From Abelmoschus esculentus (taxonomy: Eukaryota; Streptophyta; Magnoliopsida; Malvales; Malvaceae), in NCBI GenBank assembly GCA_035048815.1, contig JAUCBN010000006.1, positions 17,685,001-17,749,000 on the forward strand: a stretch of DNA of 64,000 nucleotides, in the 5' to 3' direction. A program made the translations under genes and the position numbers. This document shows positions 11,800 to 23,235 of this stretch, piece after piece. The notes below the pieces were generated by a model that was not told the origin of the DNA, ran no database searches, and was given only the letters and a program-made list of their open reading frames with translations. Within the stretch, counting starts at the first letter, position 1; each line of letters opens with the position of its first letter.

Positions 11800-12014
11800 G
11801 AGAGAAATTATATCATGAATGTTTTTCATCACATCGTTCGTGGTTTCAATCAATTAAATTCATATTTCTCATATTTTTTTAAGGTGAATTATCACCTCTT
11901 TCCTATATATAATAGATAAATAGATAATTATCAGACTTTTACTTAAAGATGAACGATCCTGATTACATGAACTATAGATGACGTGGTGGAAAAGGTTCAT
12001 GATATAAACTCTCC
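11800..12014. mobile_element. Palindromic MITE, copy A6
   Basis: The left end reads GAGAGAAATTATATCATGAA and the right end, reverse-complemented, GGAGAGTTTATATCATGAAC. Inside, CATCACATCGTTCGTGGT on the left answers CCACCACGTCATCTATAG on the right. It lacks coding sequence. It directly abuts another member (copy A2). Confidence 0.65.
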
Positions 12015-12018
12015 TGCA

Positions 12019-12272
12019 GGAGAAATATATCATGGGTCTGACTTACCACATCGGCCATGATCTCATTCAATTATAATCATTTATTTTATTTTATCATTAT
12101 TTTCCGTGTTATTTTTTCAACTAATGAATCTTTATTATTTTCTAATGTTATTTAAAAATATATTTTCTAAAATTAGGTTAATGACATTAATAATTAATAG
12201 TGAATTAATGATTTTTATTGATTAAAAATCACGACTAGTGTGACGAGTCGAGCCTATGATATAATCTTTCCG
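12019..12272. mobile_element. Palindromic MITE, copy A2
   Basis: The left end GGAGAAATATATCATGGGTC and the right end, reverse-complemented, GGAAAGATTATATCATAGGC, are inverted repeats of the same family as copy A1. The centre is AT-rich with no open frame. The junction with copy A6 is the perfect 12-base palindrome CTCCTGCAGGAG (12011-12022). Confidence 0.7.
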
Positions 12273-12423
12273 TCGATGCATGTCTTTTATTCTTGTTTAA
12301 GCGTGAGATTACAGTCGTCGCAGGTTGAAGCTGTCACGTGTCAGCTAATCAGCACTATAGACGTTGAAAAATAGCATGATTCATCTGTGTCCCACCACCG
12401 GCAATTACCTTTACCTAATACTA

Positions 12424-13132
12424 AGGTGGTTTAGCATTACTTTTTAAACAATTAGCTTCTAAAAAAATTTACGGTTAAAAAGTGATTTTTAATTTAAATG
12501 TAAAAGTTAAAATTTTTAATTTTTATGTTTGAAAAGTACTTTTAAGAGTTATATTACAATTTTAAACATTAGCTGGTTTGAAACGCAGAAGCAATGCTAA
12601 ACAGTTAGCTTTTAAAAATACGTTTAAAAAGTGATTTTTAATCTAAACGTAAAAGTTAAAATTTTTATTTTTTACGTTTGAAAAGTGATTTTAGGAGTCA
12701 TATTATAATTTTAACCTTCATTTATTATATTTTATTATAATCTAATTTTTACAAATACATAATTATATTTAACATAAATTATTTTTTAATTTAAAATTTA
12801 TATATATTCATACAAAATTATATATTTTTTTAAAAGTACGTCTAAAAAGCACTTTTTAAAAATAATTTATTTATTTATTTATTAGTATTTTTATATTTTA
12901 TCATGATTTAAATTAATATTATAATATAAAATAATTTTATTATCACTTAAATATATATTTTTAACTTATAATATTATATTTAAAATAGTTATTTATTTTT
13001 TAAAAAACACTTTTTGACAGTAATATTAAACACATATTTTTTAAATTAAAAATTCTAAAAAAAACTTTTTTACTATATTTTCTCATCATATTTTTTTTAC
13101 CGTAATTTTCAAAAGTAATGATAAACTGATCC
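12424..13132. mobile_element. Non-autonomous TIR element, about 709 bp, with internal direct duplication
   Basis: The left end AGGTGGTTTAGCATTAC and the reverse complement of the right end, GGATCAGTTTATCATTAC, form imperfect terminal inverted repeats; each is flanked by TA. The left part holds two direct copies of a segment of about 110 bases (around 12455-12570 and 12605-12715) that share AAAAAGTGATTTTTAAT and GTAAAAGTTAAAATTTTTA. This suggests nested insertion or internal duplication. There is no transposase frame. Confidence 0.5.
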
Positions 13133-13141
13133 TAAATGAAA

Positions 13142-13330
13142 TCATGAGTAATTAAAAATGGAAGGTATAGGGGTAGGGCATCGTGGAGTGTTTCCGTGTC
13201 TCCTGGCCCCCGAGCCGAATCCGTCAGTATCCGACAAACCCGACGACACAATCTCAGAAATCAAAAGCAGAAGAAACAGCAAAACACGTGTGTTTACGAG
13301 AATTGTTCCTATGCTTCTGTTATCGGACAT
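13142..13330 (-). CDS. Possible small secreted peptide precursor (unidentified)
   Basis: A 62-codon frame in an otherwise very AT-rich tract, with clearly higher GC than its surroundings. The N-terminus has a hydrophobic stretch (VLLFLLLLISEIVSSG, about residues 17-32) that looks like a signal peptide. It is followed by a short tail rich in Gly, Arg and Pro: DTDGFGSGARRHGNTPRC and PTPIPS. I do not recognise the tail as CLE, CEP, IDA, PIP or another named peptide family. The stop codon lies ten bases from the end of the TIR element at 12424-13132, so the natural C-terminus may have been lost to the insertion. It could also be a chance frame. Confidence 0.35.
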   Translation of the reverse strand: MSDNRSIGTILVNTRVLLFLLLLISEIVSSGLSDTDGFGSGARRHGNTPRCPTPIPSIFNYS

Positions 13331-15549
13331 GAAATCCTTAACAAAAGAATAGAGGGAGCAATTAAGTTGTTCGGATTAAGTTTGAACCGAATTATTTTGG
13401 GTTTAATTAATGGTTGATTTGAGGTGTTTTCTGTTTGTTTTATTTCAGGTCAGATTAAATTTGATTTAGATTTAGTTAGGTCTATGTTATTTTGGATTGG
13501 TGTTAAATTCATGGGCGGAGTCACATTCATAAATGAGATATCTGTCGACACTCAAAATTTTTTGAAAAATTATATTTTTATATAATTTGTATATAAAAAA
13601 AATAAAAATATAGATAATTGATACCTTTTTATAAATAGGTTGATACTCTTTTATAAATAATTAATTATTTTTAAATATCGTTTAAGAAAATGACACCCTT
13701 TAAAAAAAAATTGGTTTCGCCCCCGGTTAAATCTGATTAATATTGGACGGGTAAATATCAGTCTTGTTTCCATTTGGATCGTGCTAGTATTAAATCAATG
13801 ATTTCGGTCAATATTAGATCTATTGTTTTTTCTAGATCACGTTAATATTAAATCAATCGATTTTTTATTTGACTCCGTATATATAGGTAGCTTTAAAAGA
13901 GAAAAAATGATATCAAACCATAAAATTATTACTAAAAATATTATTAGTTATTAATATAATATAAAGCGAGAGTATATATATATATATATATATTTGAGTA
14001 AATTAAATTCTGACTGCTTTTGATTTAGTTTGATTTTTAGTTCAGGTCAGTGCTTTGTTCTAATTGATTTTGGTTATTATTCGATTTTGTACTGACTTTT
14101 AATTTAATTAAATTTGAATTAATTTTGATTTAGTTTGATTTTGGTCGGAATTTAAATTAAATTTAAATTATCATATTCAAGTATATATTCGACCAAATAA
14201 ATTAATTCAAACCTCGAATTTCATATCAAAATTATCATGCCTATAAAAAATTAGTCCAAAAATATTGTTTATAAAAGGTAGGTTATTTATTTGATACATA
14301 ATTTATTTTTATTTTAATCACTTGATTAATATTTTAATAAAATAATATATAATATTTTATTTTATTTCTATTTTGATATTATATAATTAAAAGTTAACGA
14401 AACAAACAAATATAACATTCTTATTTTATTTTATCTCTTAATAAAAATGCCATATCAAATTTTCCATTAATTTTTAATGTTAAAAGCACTAAAATAGAAA
14501 CAAAATTTATCATTATATATTATTTTATTAAAAAATAGTTAAGTGTTCAATATCTAAGTACATGAATAAGTGCAATATTAAATAGGTAAAATGATTAAAG
14601 AAACTTTATTATATCACTTTTAACCATCAAACTTTTATAATTTATCAAATCGATCTAAATTAAAAAGCACAAAATCATTAAAAATAATGTTAGTTATCTT
14701 GTTTTCAAAAACTTCATAGATGTTTAAAAATGATTGAAAAAATTGAAGTGATATTTCAATGCGGGTGAAATAATTATTTTTTTAATATTTTGGTTTTTAT
14801 AATATGATATAAAAAGATAAAAAAAAAATAATACCATCTTAATATTTTTAGTCACTATGTCATTATATTTAGGTTAAATTGAAAAAAAAACAATATTTAA
14901 GTCTAAAACAGAAATATTAAAAGATTAAGGGTTAAAATGATTAAATTGATTTGGGAGTAAAAAGTGTCATTCTGCCATGTGATTTTGAGATTTGGGGTTA
15001 GAGGTTTTTGTGAATTGGATCTCACATTGTCGTGAATGATAGGGATGGGTCCCAGACTCCGACGTGTCGACACCTGTGATATATGGGCCCACTTTTGTCG
15101 GCTTGTCGTCGGCTGCTTATACTACATGGGCCCACCCATCAACTCTACAGTTTACAGTTTTCTTCTTTTCGGTTTGATATTTCTTTTAGTAATTCAGTTC
15201 AGCAAATTTCTTTTTCAATTTTATATTAAGTTTTTTATTCTTGATTTAAAGTTTATATTTATGAGTTCAGAATAGAGTTTTAAAATTTAGAGTTTAGTTA
15301 TTATAATTTAATATTTAAAATATTATTATATTAGGGATTTAAATTTTAAGGGTTAATTTATAAATCTTAAACGTTAAATTTTATTTATATTTTTTTAATT
15401 TAAAACTCATAAACTTAAATTTATAAACTAAAATTATAATCTAAATCTATAAACAACAAAGATAATCATTTTATAAATATTTTAATTTTTTTTAATTAAT
15501 TAATAGTGATTACAGTAATATATGTTCTAGAATATAATCTCCACCATTT

Positions 15550-15655
15550 GATATTGATCGCTCAATCACTTTGATGATATTATTGGTGCTTAAACCCATG
15601 ACCTTTAGAAATAACAACCGTTCCTTTAACCACTTGAATTATAGGGCTCATGCAT
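15550..15655 (-). repeat. SINE-like (tRNA-derived) remnant, copy 1
   Basis: On the minus strand the sequence reads CGGTTGTTATTTCTAAAGGT then CATGGGTTTAAGCACCAATA. The GGGTTTAAGCACC part resembles the B box of a Pol III tRNA promoter as found in plant SINE heads. A related copy is at 36575-36715 with the same CGGTTGTTNTT...GGGTTTGAGCACCA layout. Both are degenerate. Confidence 0.4.
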
Positions 15656-16610
15656 AAATATTTATTTTTAATAAATATGAGTAATATATTATATAAATAA
15701 TACAACTTTTATTTTTTTAATAAATATGAATTATATCTTTATAAATCTTTAATTTATAAATAAACGTTGTTATCTAATTAATGTTATAGCTTTTTTTTAA
15801 TTTATATAATGGGCGAAGAAAATTATCTTAAAGAATATTTATGAATAATATTTTTAAAATATATAAATTATTAAAGAGTTAAAAATTTATATTAAATACT
15901 ATTTTATAATTATTTTAAAATTATTTAAAAATTATTTTATAATATTACCTTTTAAATTAAATATCTCAATCTATAAATGAAGAAGAAAGGTGAATGACTT
16001 ATAAAGAGTTTGTTTTTGTCATCTTGTTAATCTTATCCAGACATTGATTTCAATAAAACATGGATTCTCAGTACCCAAGAACTTTGTCTCCAACGACTGT
16101 AATAAAGACAGTCTTAATCTATATTAAAATATAGTTATATATAAGATTTATTAATTAGTTAAATAATTAAATATATTTATTTTATTTTATGTCTGTTTTA
16201 ATTTTGATATTTTTTAAGAATATAAATATTTATTTATTAATTGAAATATATTTTTCATATATAAAAACCTTTTTTTATATTTTCATAATATATTTGATAA
16301 ATAAAAATCAAGATTAAATTTATCAATAATTTTAACCACTGTCTTTTTAAATATGCTAAAGCATGCACGGATTTAAGAATGCGAAGATAACTTTATCCCT
16401 TAAAAATTGTAAATTTATTTATATTTTATGACTTTTTTATATTTTTATTGATAATCTAATTTTATAACTTAAACTCTTATAATTTTATATTTTTAATTTT
16501 TTATGTTTAATCATCTTACATAAAATTATAAGTCCGTCTTTGCTCGAAGGGTGACTACAATGTAGTATCTATTCATATAAATTCTTTAACTCTTTGATAA
16601 TATATATACA

Positions 16611-16770
16611 GAGACGAAGTCAAAATTTAGAGTTAAGGGGGTAAAACATAAATGTTTAAAAGTAAGGAGACAAATTTATGAAAAATAAAAATTTAAATGG
16701 AGAATAAAAATAAAAAAAATCGAGATAAGGGACGATTACTCCTTTCACCCCATATAATTTTGTCCTTGTA
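16611..16770. repeat. Dispersed repeat, copy 1
   Basis: This segment shares GGGGTAAAACATAAATGTTT and the following AAAAGTA...GAGACAAATTTAT, then a CCCATNTA-TTTTGTCC end, with 34222-34410. The copies are about 17 kb apart in the same orientation. It is non-coding and its class is unknown. Confidence 0.5.
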
Positions 16771-17650
16771 TACACACTTTGCGTATAAAACGAATTGAGC
16801 ATTTATCTTTTTAAATTTGACAACCATACGTAAATTCATACAAATTTGGGTATAAAGTTTTTCTCAAATAAAAATATATTACATTTTGATATCAAAGTGA
16901 ATAAAAATATAAAAATTATTTTTTAAAAATTTAAATTTTAAATTATTCGTTGTAAATTTTAAAATCTTAAAATTTAAACCATATAACATAAATGGTTAAA
17001 ACTTGAATTCAATGGTGAATCTAAAATATTTTTTAGGGCGAGCACAGATTATAAAATTTATGGATTAATTTATAAAAAATAATAAAATTGAACTAAAATA
17101 CATAAATTTTAAAAAGTTTAAAGTGGACACAAGCTTGTTCAAACAAAAAATTATAATATAAACTCGATTTATCATGTTACCTATGATTTCGATCTATAAA
17201 TTTTATTTATTTTAATTTTTTAAGATAATTTTTTTAATTTTTTACCTGTTAATAAAAAATATTAAATAATTATTATAAAGTAAATAAACTTGATTAATTA
17301 GTCACAAATAATATAATAAATCAAAATTATTTAATATTTTTAAAATCTATTTTTTAAATTATTCATGAATATCAATTTATATAATAACACAGACAAGGCA
17401 AGGGACCCAGCAAACAGCAGAACCAGCACCATGGTCACCCCCCAAACCTGACCTTCCCTTATTTTCTCGGTTGTTTTAATGATTTCTTTCCTTTTCCGGT
17501 TTCCTCCAGACCCACAAAACAATTTAAAACTAATTTTAGCCTCTCAAAATCTCTCAGCAAAATCTCCGGTCTTTACTTCAACAAGTCATCACTTGGTCTT
17601 GCTTTCTCCACTTACAATACTGAGTTTAAAACTTTGGCTGATAATTTTCG

Positions 17651-20424
17651 ATGCAAGGAGGTGTTGTTGATGGTGGTTTTGAAAGTGGGTCAATGTCTAC
17701 TGTGTCAAGGGAGGACAACATGGTGGTCTCTTCTGAAGATTCTTCAAGCCCGGATGAGTCTGGATTGGAATTGGGTCTTGGATTGAGCCTTGGTGGCGCT
17801 GGTTCAAAGATGCATCAGGCCTCAAAGGCTGGTCAATATGCTAGGATTTTCACTGCCCAAGATTTCCCTTCATCATCTCCTCCATCGTCTTCGTCTTCGT
17901 CTAATGTCTTGGCCGGGATCAAGAGGACTGCTGATTCTGTTGCTGCTGCAGCTAATGGATCTAGGTATGCTTTAGTTTTAACCTGATTTATGAATCCATG
18001 CTTCCGTTTATATGTATATGTATGTATCATAGCTCTGTTATTGTATTTAGTTAAGTTCGAAAGGGATGGTTTCATCAATTACTGGATTTTGTTGCAATGA
18101 ACGCGAGATCAGGTGAAAGAGAATTAGGGAAGGAGAAGGAAAGTAGAGTTATCCAATTAGGCCAAACACATTTCCTGTGTGATTTACTCATTTAGGAAGG
18201 GGTTACCAAGGGGAGACATCTTGAAGAGTTTGGTTGTTGATGATTATGTGTGAATTTGGGTACCGTGAACCGTGTCGGATTTATCTTTCGGACACCATTT
18301 TTGGACATGGACTCAGGAACGAAACTAGGATCAAATATTGAGAGTGACAAAAGTCTTATTTGATTAATCTTAAACTAAAAAGACTTAAAATGTTATTATA
18401 CCAAAGACTCTTCGATACATGGCTCTGTCCTTGGTCACATGGCGTAGGGATATGATCCTTTTAAGAATCCCAACTACATAGAAAAAGTTTTAACATGCTC
18501 ATGTGGTCCTTGATTCTTGAGTAGCATAGCTATTTACTGTTCCTACTTACTTTCAAGTTATAAATGCTGTTAGATCTCAACTTTTCCGGTTCTTCAATTC
18601 TGAATTCTGTTTATGTTCCTGTTTGATTGTTGATCCAATAATTAGCTTAGATGCGTGGTTTAACCACTGAATGGCTTTTACGGTTAATAAGATAAGACGG
18701 TCTTATATATATGAACGATAATGATAAGCATATTAAACACAGATGACGAAGAATACGGTAATAGAGTGGACTCTCTACTCGTCATCTTGCTAAGTTGGTA
18801 AAGCAGAAAATGGGTGATTGTCCCTGTATTATACAACTGATCCAATTCACGAAGTAGAAAGTCGAATTATATCGGAACTTGTATCTGTGGTTCTCATATT
18901 AAGTAGAGAGCATCCAGGCCATTGAGACTGTTTACTGTGTATGATTATTCTTCGGAATCTTTTCAGCACCTCGTTAGTAGCTTGTAGCTTTCATTCTATT
19001 AACTTATAATTGAGTTCTGGTGCTTGATCTGATGATTTTGTTTGAATTGCAAACAGTCAAGTTGTGGGGTGGCCTCCCATCAGAGCTTATAGAATGAATA
19101 GCATTGTTAACCAAGCAAAAGCATCGGTCCCGGAAGGATTTAACTCGACAGTAGAGAACTATAGAAAGGAGACCTCAGTGGTTGAAAACAGCGCCACTGG
19201 CAGCTACCGTAACAATGGTAACACTAAAGTCAGGAAATCTCTTTTTGTGAAGGTTAATATGGATGGAATTCCAATCGGAAGAAAGGTCGATCTTAATGCG
19301 CGTGAATCATATGAAAAGTTAGCCAAAACGTTGGAAGAAATGTTCCTTGAAACCACCCCAAGTGTCAATCCACCAGGTGAGCTTTCCTAATTTAGTTTGT
19401 TTCGACTATGAGAAGATGAGTTAAGTTCCCATTTATGTAATGACCATGCAGATGTCCGGAGCAGCAGAGCTGTATGATGACCATGTCTTAACTGATATAA
19501 TGCAAAACCATCCCCTAATTCTTTTTCAAGCATTGTGTCAAACTGCGAAATATTAATCCGGGAACTTTTTAAAGTAAAGCAATGTTAAACCAAATGGAAT
19601 TATGAAGGAGCTTAGATTGAAATGGCTTTCGAATTCCACTTTAGAAGAATGTACTGTGATTTTTCTATTAGATGATCATCGAAGTGTGTTTCTCTTACGA
19701 GTTTTTGTCATGATTTGCTATTAGGATCAACGGCACTGCAGCAGGATATGACAAGACATTCGAACCTGCTGGATGGATTGTCCGATTTTGTTCTTACTTA
19801 CGAGGACAAGGAGGGTGACTGGATGCTTGTTGGAGATGTTCCTTGGGAGTACGTATCATTTCTATTATGCATTTCACTTTCAATATCAATTTTTTCTATT
19901 GTCTTGGCCAAATGTCGTTAAAGTCTCATATTGCCTGGTCTGAAAACCACAATGTAGATCCTCTAGGTGTCCCACCGAGTTTATACTAATAATTTTCTTA
20001 GTAAGCAAAAAAGAAAAAGAAAAATCAGGCATGCATTTAGATGTATGTTGTAATAGTAACAAATATTTCCGACATAAACCATCGATTAGTTCGGACTTTA
20101 GGACAAAGCTTTTGGAGGGTTATAGGAAAAGCTTAAAATCTTGGTCATCTCCTTAACACTCAATCGTGAATGTTCTTGGGTTCGATTCAGGATGTTCCGT
20201 AGTTCAGTGAAGAGGCTTAGAATCATGAAGAAATCGGAGGCTATCGGATTAGGTATGTATGTATGTATGTATGTATGCAGCTATGCTTATTCATATTCAT
20301 ATTCATATTCTCTTCCGACCCTTTTTTTCCATTCGAAACTAAGCCAAGTTTTCGTTCATAATTCACAGCTACAGCTCCAAGGTCACAAGAAAGGAACCGA
20401 AGGCAAAGAAGAAATCCGATATAG
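17651..20424 (+). CDS. IAA11: Aux/IAA auxin-response repressor, IAA11-like
   Basis: Five exons: 17651-17964, 19057-19376, 19725-19848, 20191-20252 and 20375-20424, giving 289 residues. Domain I is the EAR repression motif LELGLGLSLG (about residues 39-48), which recruits TOPLESS. Domain II is the degron QVVGWPPIRAYRMNS (about 106-120), bound by TIR1/AFB with auxin and leading to degradation. The C-terminal PB1 domain carries the basic-face lysine in FVKVNMDGIPIGRK and the acidic OPCA motif TYEDKEGDWMLVGDVPW, needed for dimerising with ARF proteins. The C-terminus is basic (RRQRRNPI). The N-terminal MQGG, VVSSEDSSSP and AGIKRTADS segments resemble IAA11 more than IAA12/13. The degron core GWPP is intact, so auxin-dependent turnover is expected. 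Intron 4 contains a GTAT tetranucleotide run. Confidence 0.95.
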
Positions 20425-21274
20425 AGAATGTTTCTCTCAAATCCATCCCTTGGAACATAAAAAAGTTAGAGCCGTTTGAATCCCAATCCCTCTGTGTGTG
20501 TCTGTTTGTTTCCTGTCATTACATGTTTTTGTTTCAAACTCAATTACAGTGTTGAGGAAAATACTCAAGACAAAATAATACCAGTGAGTGATGTTCTTTT
20601 ACTTGTGTCTGTATATAAAAAGAAGCATTGTACTGTTTTATTTTATGTTTGGGACCTTCGGAATGTGTTTTTTCTTCTTCATCTATGGCAAGTTTGTTGT
20701 TTTTGGATAAATCCGGTTCAATTCAATATATATGGACATAAATTTTTCATGAAGTAATATTTTAAAATGCATGAATTGTATCGGAAATATTAGGACCAAA
20801 ACTCCTTACATTTTTAGTGTATCTATATATTCGATATTAAAAAAATTAAATCGCTTTAAATTTTAAATTCTAGTACAAGTGTTGCTTCAGTGATTAAATA
20901 AATGATTGTTGTTTTTGAAGATTATAGTTTCGAATATCAATATATACAACACAATAATTAAGGGGTAAATGTTTAATAGTTAAAAATATATTCTAAAACA
21001 AATATTATTTGTAACCGATATAATTGATTTAAAAAATTAATTCTACAATTTAACTCTAAATTTTAACCTTATATATAAATATTAAAGACATAATAAAAAG
21101 TAAAAGTTTTATATTCCAGTTTTATATTCCAGTATTAGTAGGAAGAAACTATATCCATGTGGGGGTGAGGTAATATTTTTTATTCCCAAGATTTTTTTAT
21201 TTAATTATTTTTAAAAATTATTTTTTTATAAATTTATTCCTCTATTTTTAATTCTTTAACCTCAAATACTGACA
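20425..21274. other. IAA gene 3' region and AT-rich spacer
   Basis: The first 300 bases or so are the likely IAA 3' UTR. After that the sequence is AT-rich with no recognised feature, apart from a tiny local duplication of TTTTATATTCCAG near 21108-21132. Confidence 0.5.
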
Positions 21275-21275
21275 G

Positions 21276-21293
21276 CGTTAATATATATATATT
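21276..21293 (+). promoter_or_regulatory. TATA-like element of the cupin gene
   Basis: A TTAATATATATATATTT tract lies about 130 bases before the cupin start codon and is followed by a C/A-rich leader. It is a plausible core promoter, though TA runs also occur by chance here. Confidence 0.35.
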
Positions 21294-21421
21294 TCTTACC
21301 ACATCAAACTCTCAGCACATCAAGGAGAAAACAAAAATAAAGAGGGCTTCTTCATATCTTCTGTTACTACAATTTTTGTCTGTAAATTCCTGTAAACTTT
21401 TAACAAAACCCCATCTCAGAT

Positions 21422-21816
21422 ATGTCTGAGAATAGCCTTAGAATTGTTGTAGAAAGAAACCCTTCAGACTCAAAACTCTCAGAGCTTAACATCAAGTGTT
21501 GGCCAAAGTAAGTCAAACTTCTTCTTCTTCTTCTCTGCAAAAGGTTCTCATTGCTATAATAATAATAATAAATAACAGGTGGGGTTGTTCACCTGGGAAA
21601 TACCAGCTCAAGTTTGATGCAGAAGAAACGTGTTATTTGCTGAGAGGGAAAGTTAGGGTTTACCCCAAAGGTTCATCGCCGGACACCGACGAGTACGTAG
21701 AGTTCGGCGCCGGAGATCTGGTAATCTTCCCTAAAGGTCTTAGTTGCGTCTGGGATGTTTCTGTTGCTGTTGATAAACACTATAAATTTGAGTCATCGTC
21801 GTCTTCTGATCATTAA
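21422..21816 (+). CDS. Small single-domain cupin (RmlC-like) protein
   Basis: Two exons, 21422-21507 and 21579-21816, giving 107 residues. The C-terminal two-thirds is one conserved beta-barrel: WGCSPGKYQLKFDAEETCYL, then GKVRVYPKG and VEFGAGDLVIFPKGLSCVWD. This matches the plant family of about 100-residue cupins related to the cupin_3 group. The first cupin motif has EET in place of the usual His-X-His, so metal binding and any enzyme activity are uncertain. No signal peptide is visible, so it is probably cytosolic or plastid-associated. The biochemical role is unknown. The short intron contains an ATA/ATT repeat run. Confidence 0.88.
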
Positions 21817-22740
21817 TTATTCTCATTAATTCCTTTTTTTTCTTCACTAATTACTTTACCAGTACAAATTGTTGCGGATTTTTTATTATATTTAGAGTCG
21901 AGTTTAATCGTATTTCATTTCGAATATAAATTCGTAATAAATATTGGTAGTCTATTATTATTAAGATGAAAGGTTATGCAATTAGGGAATTTGGAGTTTT
22001 CTAATGCAAGGTTAGTTAAAATGGGAAAAAAATCAAAATTATTATAAAAATTAAAAAAATGATATTAATATTTTGATATGTATAAAAATTTTATATTTTT
22101 TTAAAAAATTAATATATATTAAAAATTTTATTTTTTATAAAAAATTTGATATATACGGAAATATAATTGTTGAAAACCTACATTTTTTTCCTGGTCAAAG
22201 GATAATATTGTCATATTCAAACTAATCCTTTATTCAGATAAGCTTTAAATGTATCTTTTGACCAGTCAACCTGTTATATATATTATTTACAGTTTATTAA
22301 AGTATATTCAAAGTTATAAAAATATAAATAAATCACATAAAAAATATTAAAATTTAATGTTGAATAAAATTTAAAGGGTGTGAAAAATAAAAATTATCAT
22401 TTAAAATTTATATATATAATTTTCTGAAAAAATCAAGTAATTAATTACTTTGACTAAAATATTCTACAGAGATAAACGAATAATTTAAGATGTACACTAC
22501 TTTTATAAATGTCATTTTCCAATAACATTATTTGAACAATTAAACATAAAAATATGAGAAATAATTACTATTAAATTGAGGTACTTACAATTTTATCAAT
22601 TACTATTTAAGTCATTGAATTTTCGATTAAAATGAATTATATCTTTGAACTCGATAAAAAAATCAATTATATTCTCGAATTTAGTTTAAAAAATCGATTC
22701 AACTCCTCTATCACATTATTATCACATATGTACGGTCCCG
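21817..22740. other. AT-rich spacer
   Basis: No gene or clear element was recognised. The tract is very AT-rich and includes short poly-A and poly-T runs. Confidence 0.5.
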
Positions 22741-22744
22741 TCAA

Positions 22745-23235
22745 TATTGTTGATGTCCTCTAAGATAACTGAAACAGCAAGATAACTTGCTGTCCATGGA
22801 AACTGAAACAGATGTGATTGAATGCTTGAGAACATAACTTGCTCAATCTTTGTCCTGAAATTCAATATCCAGACAATGTGCTGATAAGGTTTTCACCATC
22901 TGATGTAACAGAAAGATCCAAAACCTTGGGCATCCGCATGCCGCACCATGCTTTCGTCTCGGTCTCGCATGCAGATGCCCTTTCCAGGGTCAGAACTGCC
23001 GCAAACAATCCGCTCTGAATCGGGAAACCAAGCACATGAGCTAACATTGAAGCGGCGGTTCCCGAAAGTATGCTTGCAAGTGCCAGTTTCTACATCCCAA
23101 AGCTTGAGAGCTTCCGAGTTTCTACATGTGAGCACCTCTTTGTGTCAGCCGGGCTCCAAACCACAAAGGATATGGGGTTCTGATGGCTTCGGAGCATGTA
23201 TTTCATCGTCAAATTATCACTATCCATGAGCTACG
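22745..23235 (-). pseudogene. WDR26-like WD40 repeat relic
   Basis: Three frames must be combined to follow the protein. They give, in order, NPISFVVWSPADTK, then SEALKLWDVETGTCKHTFGN and SSCAWFPDSERIVCGSSDPG, then MRMPKVLDLSVTSDGENLIS, and a degraded end resembling RILN..TK..VM. This is the central WD40 propeller of plant WDR26, a subunit-type protein of the GID/CTLH ubiquitin ligase. At least two frameshifts (near 23130 and 22955), an internal deletion near 22875 and loss of the LisH/CTLH part make it non-functional. A promoter- and leader-like segment on the same strand near 25080-25265 suggests a truncated gene copy rather than a pure retrocopy. Confidence 0.8.

Larger units (their letters stand above)
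13331..17338. repeat. Long AT-rich intergenic region with repeat debris
   Basis: No gene was found. The region is mostly A+T with a TA dinucleotide run near 13973-13994, degenerate TTTAGGG-like tracts (15250-15460) and scattered poorly preserved repeats. Two more recognisable pieces are listed separately: a SINE-like segment (15550-15655) and a dispersed repeat (16611-16770). Confidence 0.6.

Noticed and set aside
17340..17522. Minus-strand 60-codon frame with a membrane-like segment upstream of the IAA gene
   Set aside because: It overlaps the IAA promoter/leader area, has no homologue known to me and lies in C/T-rich leader sequence.
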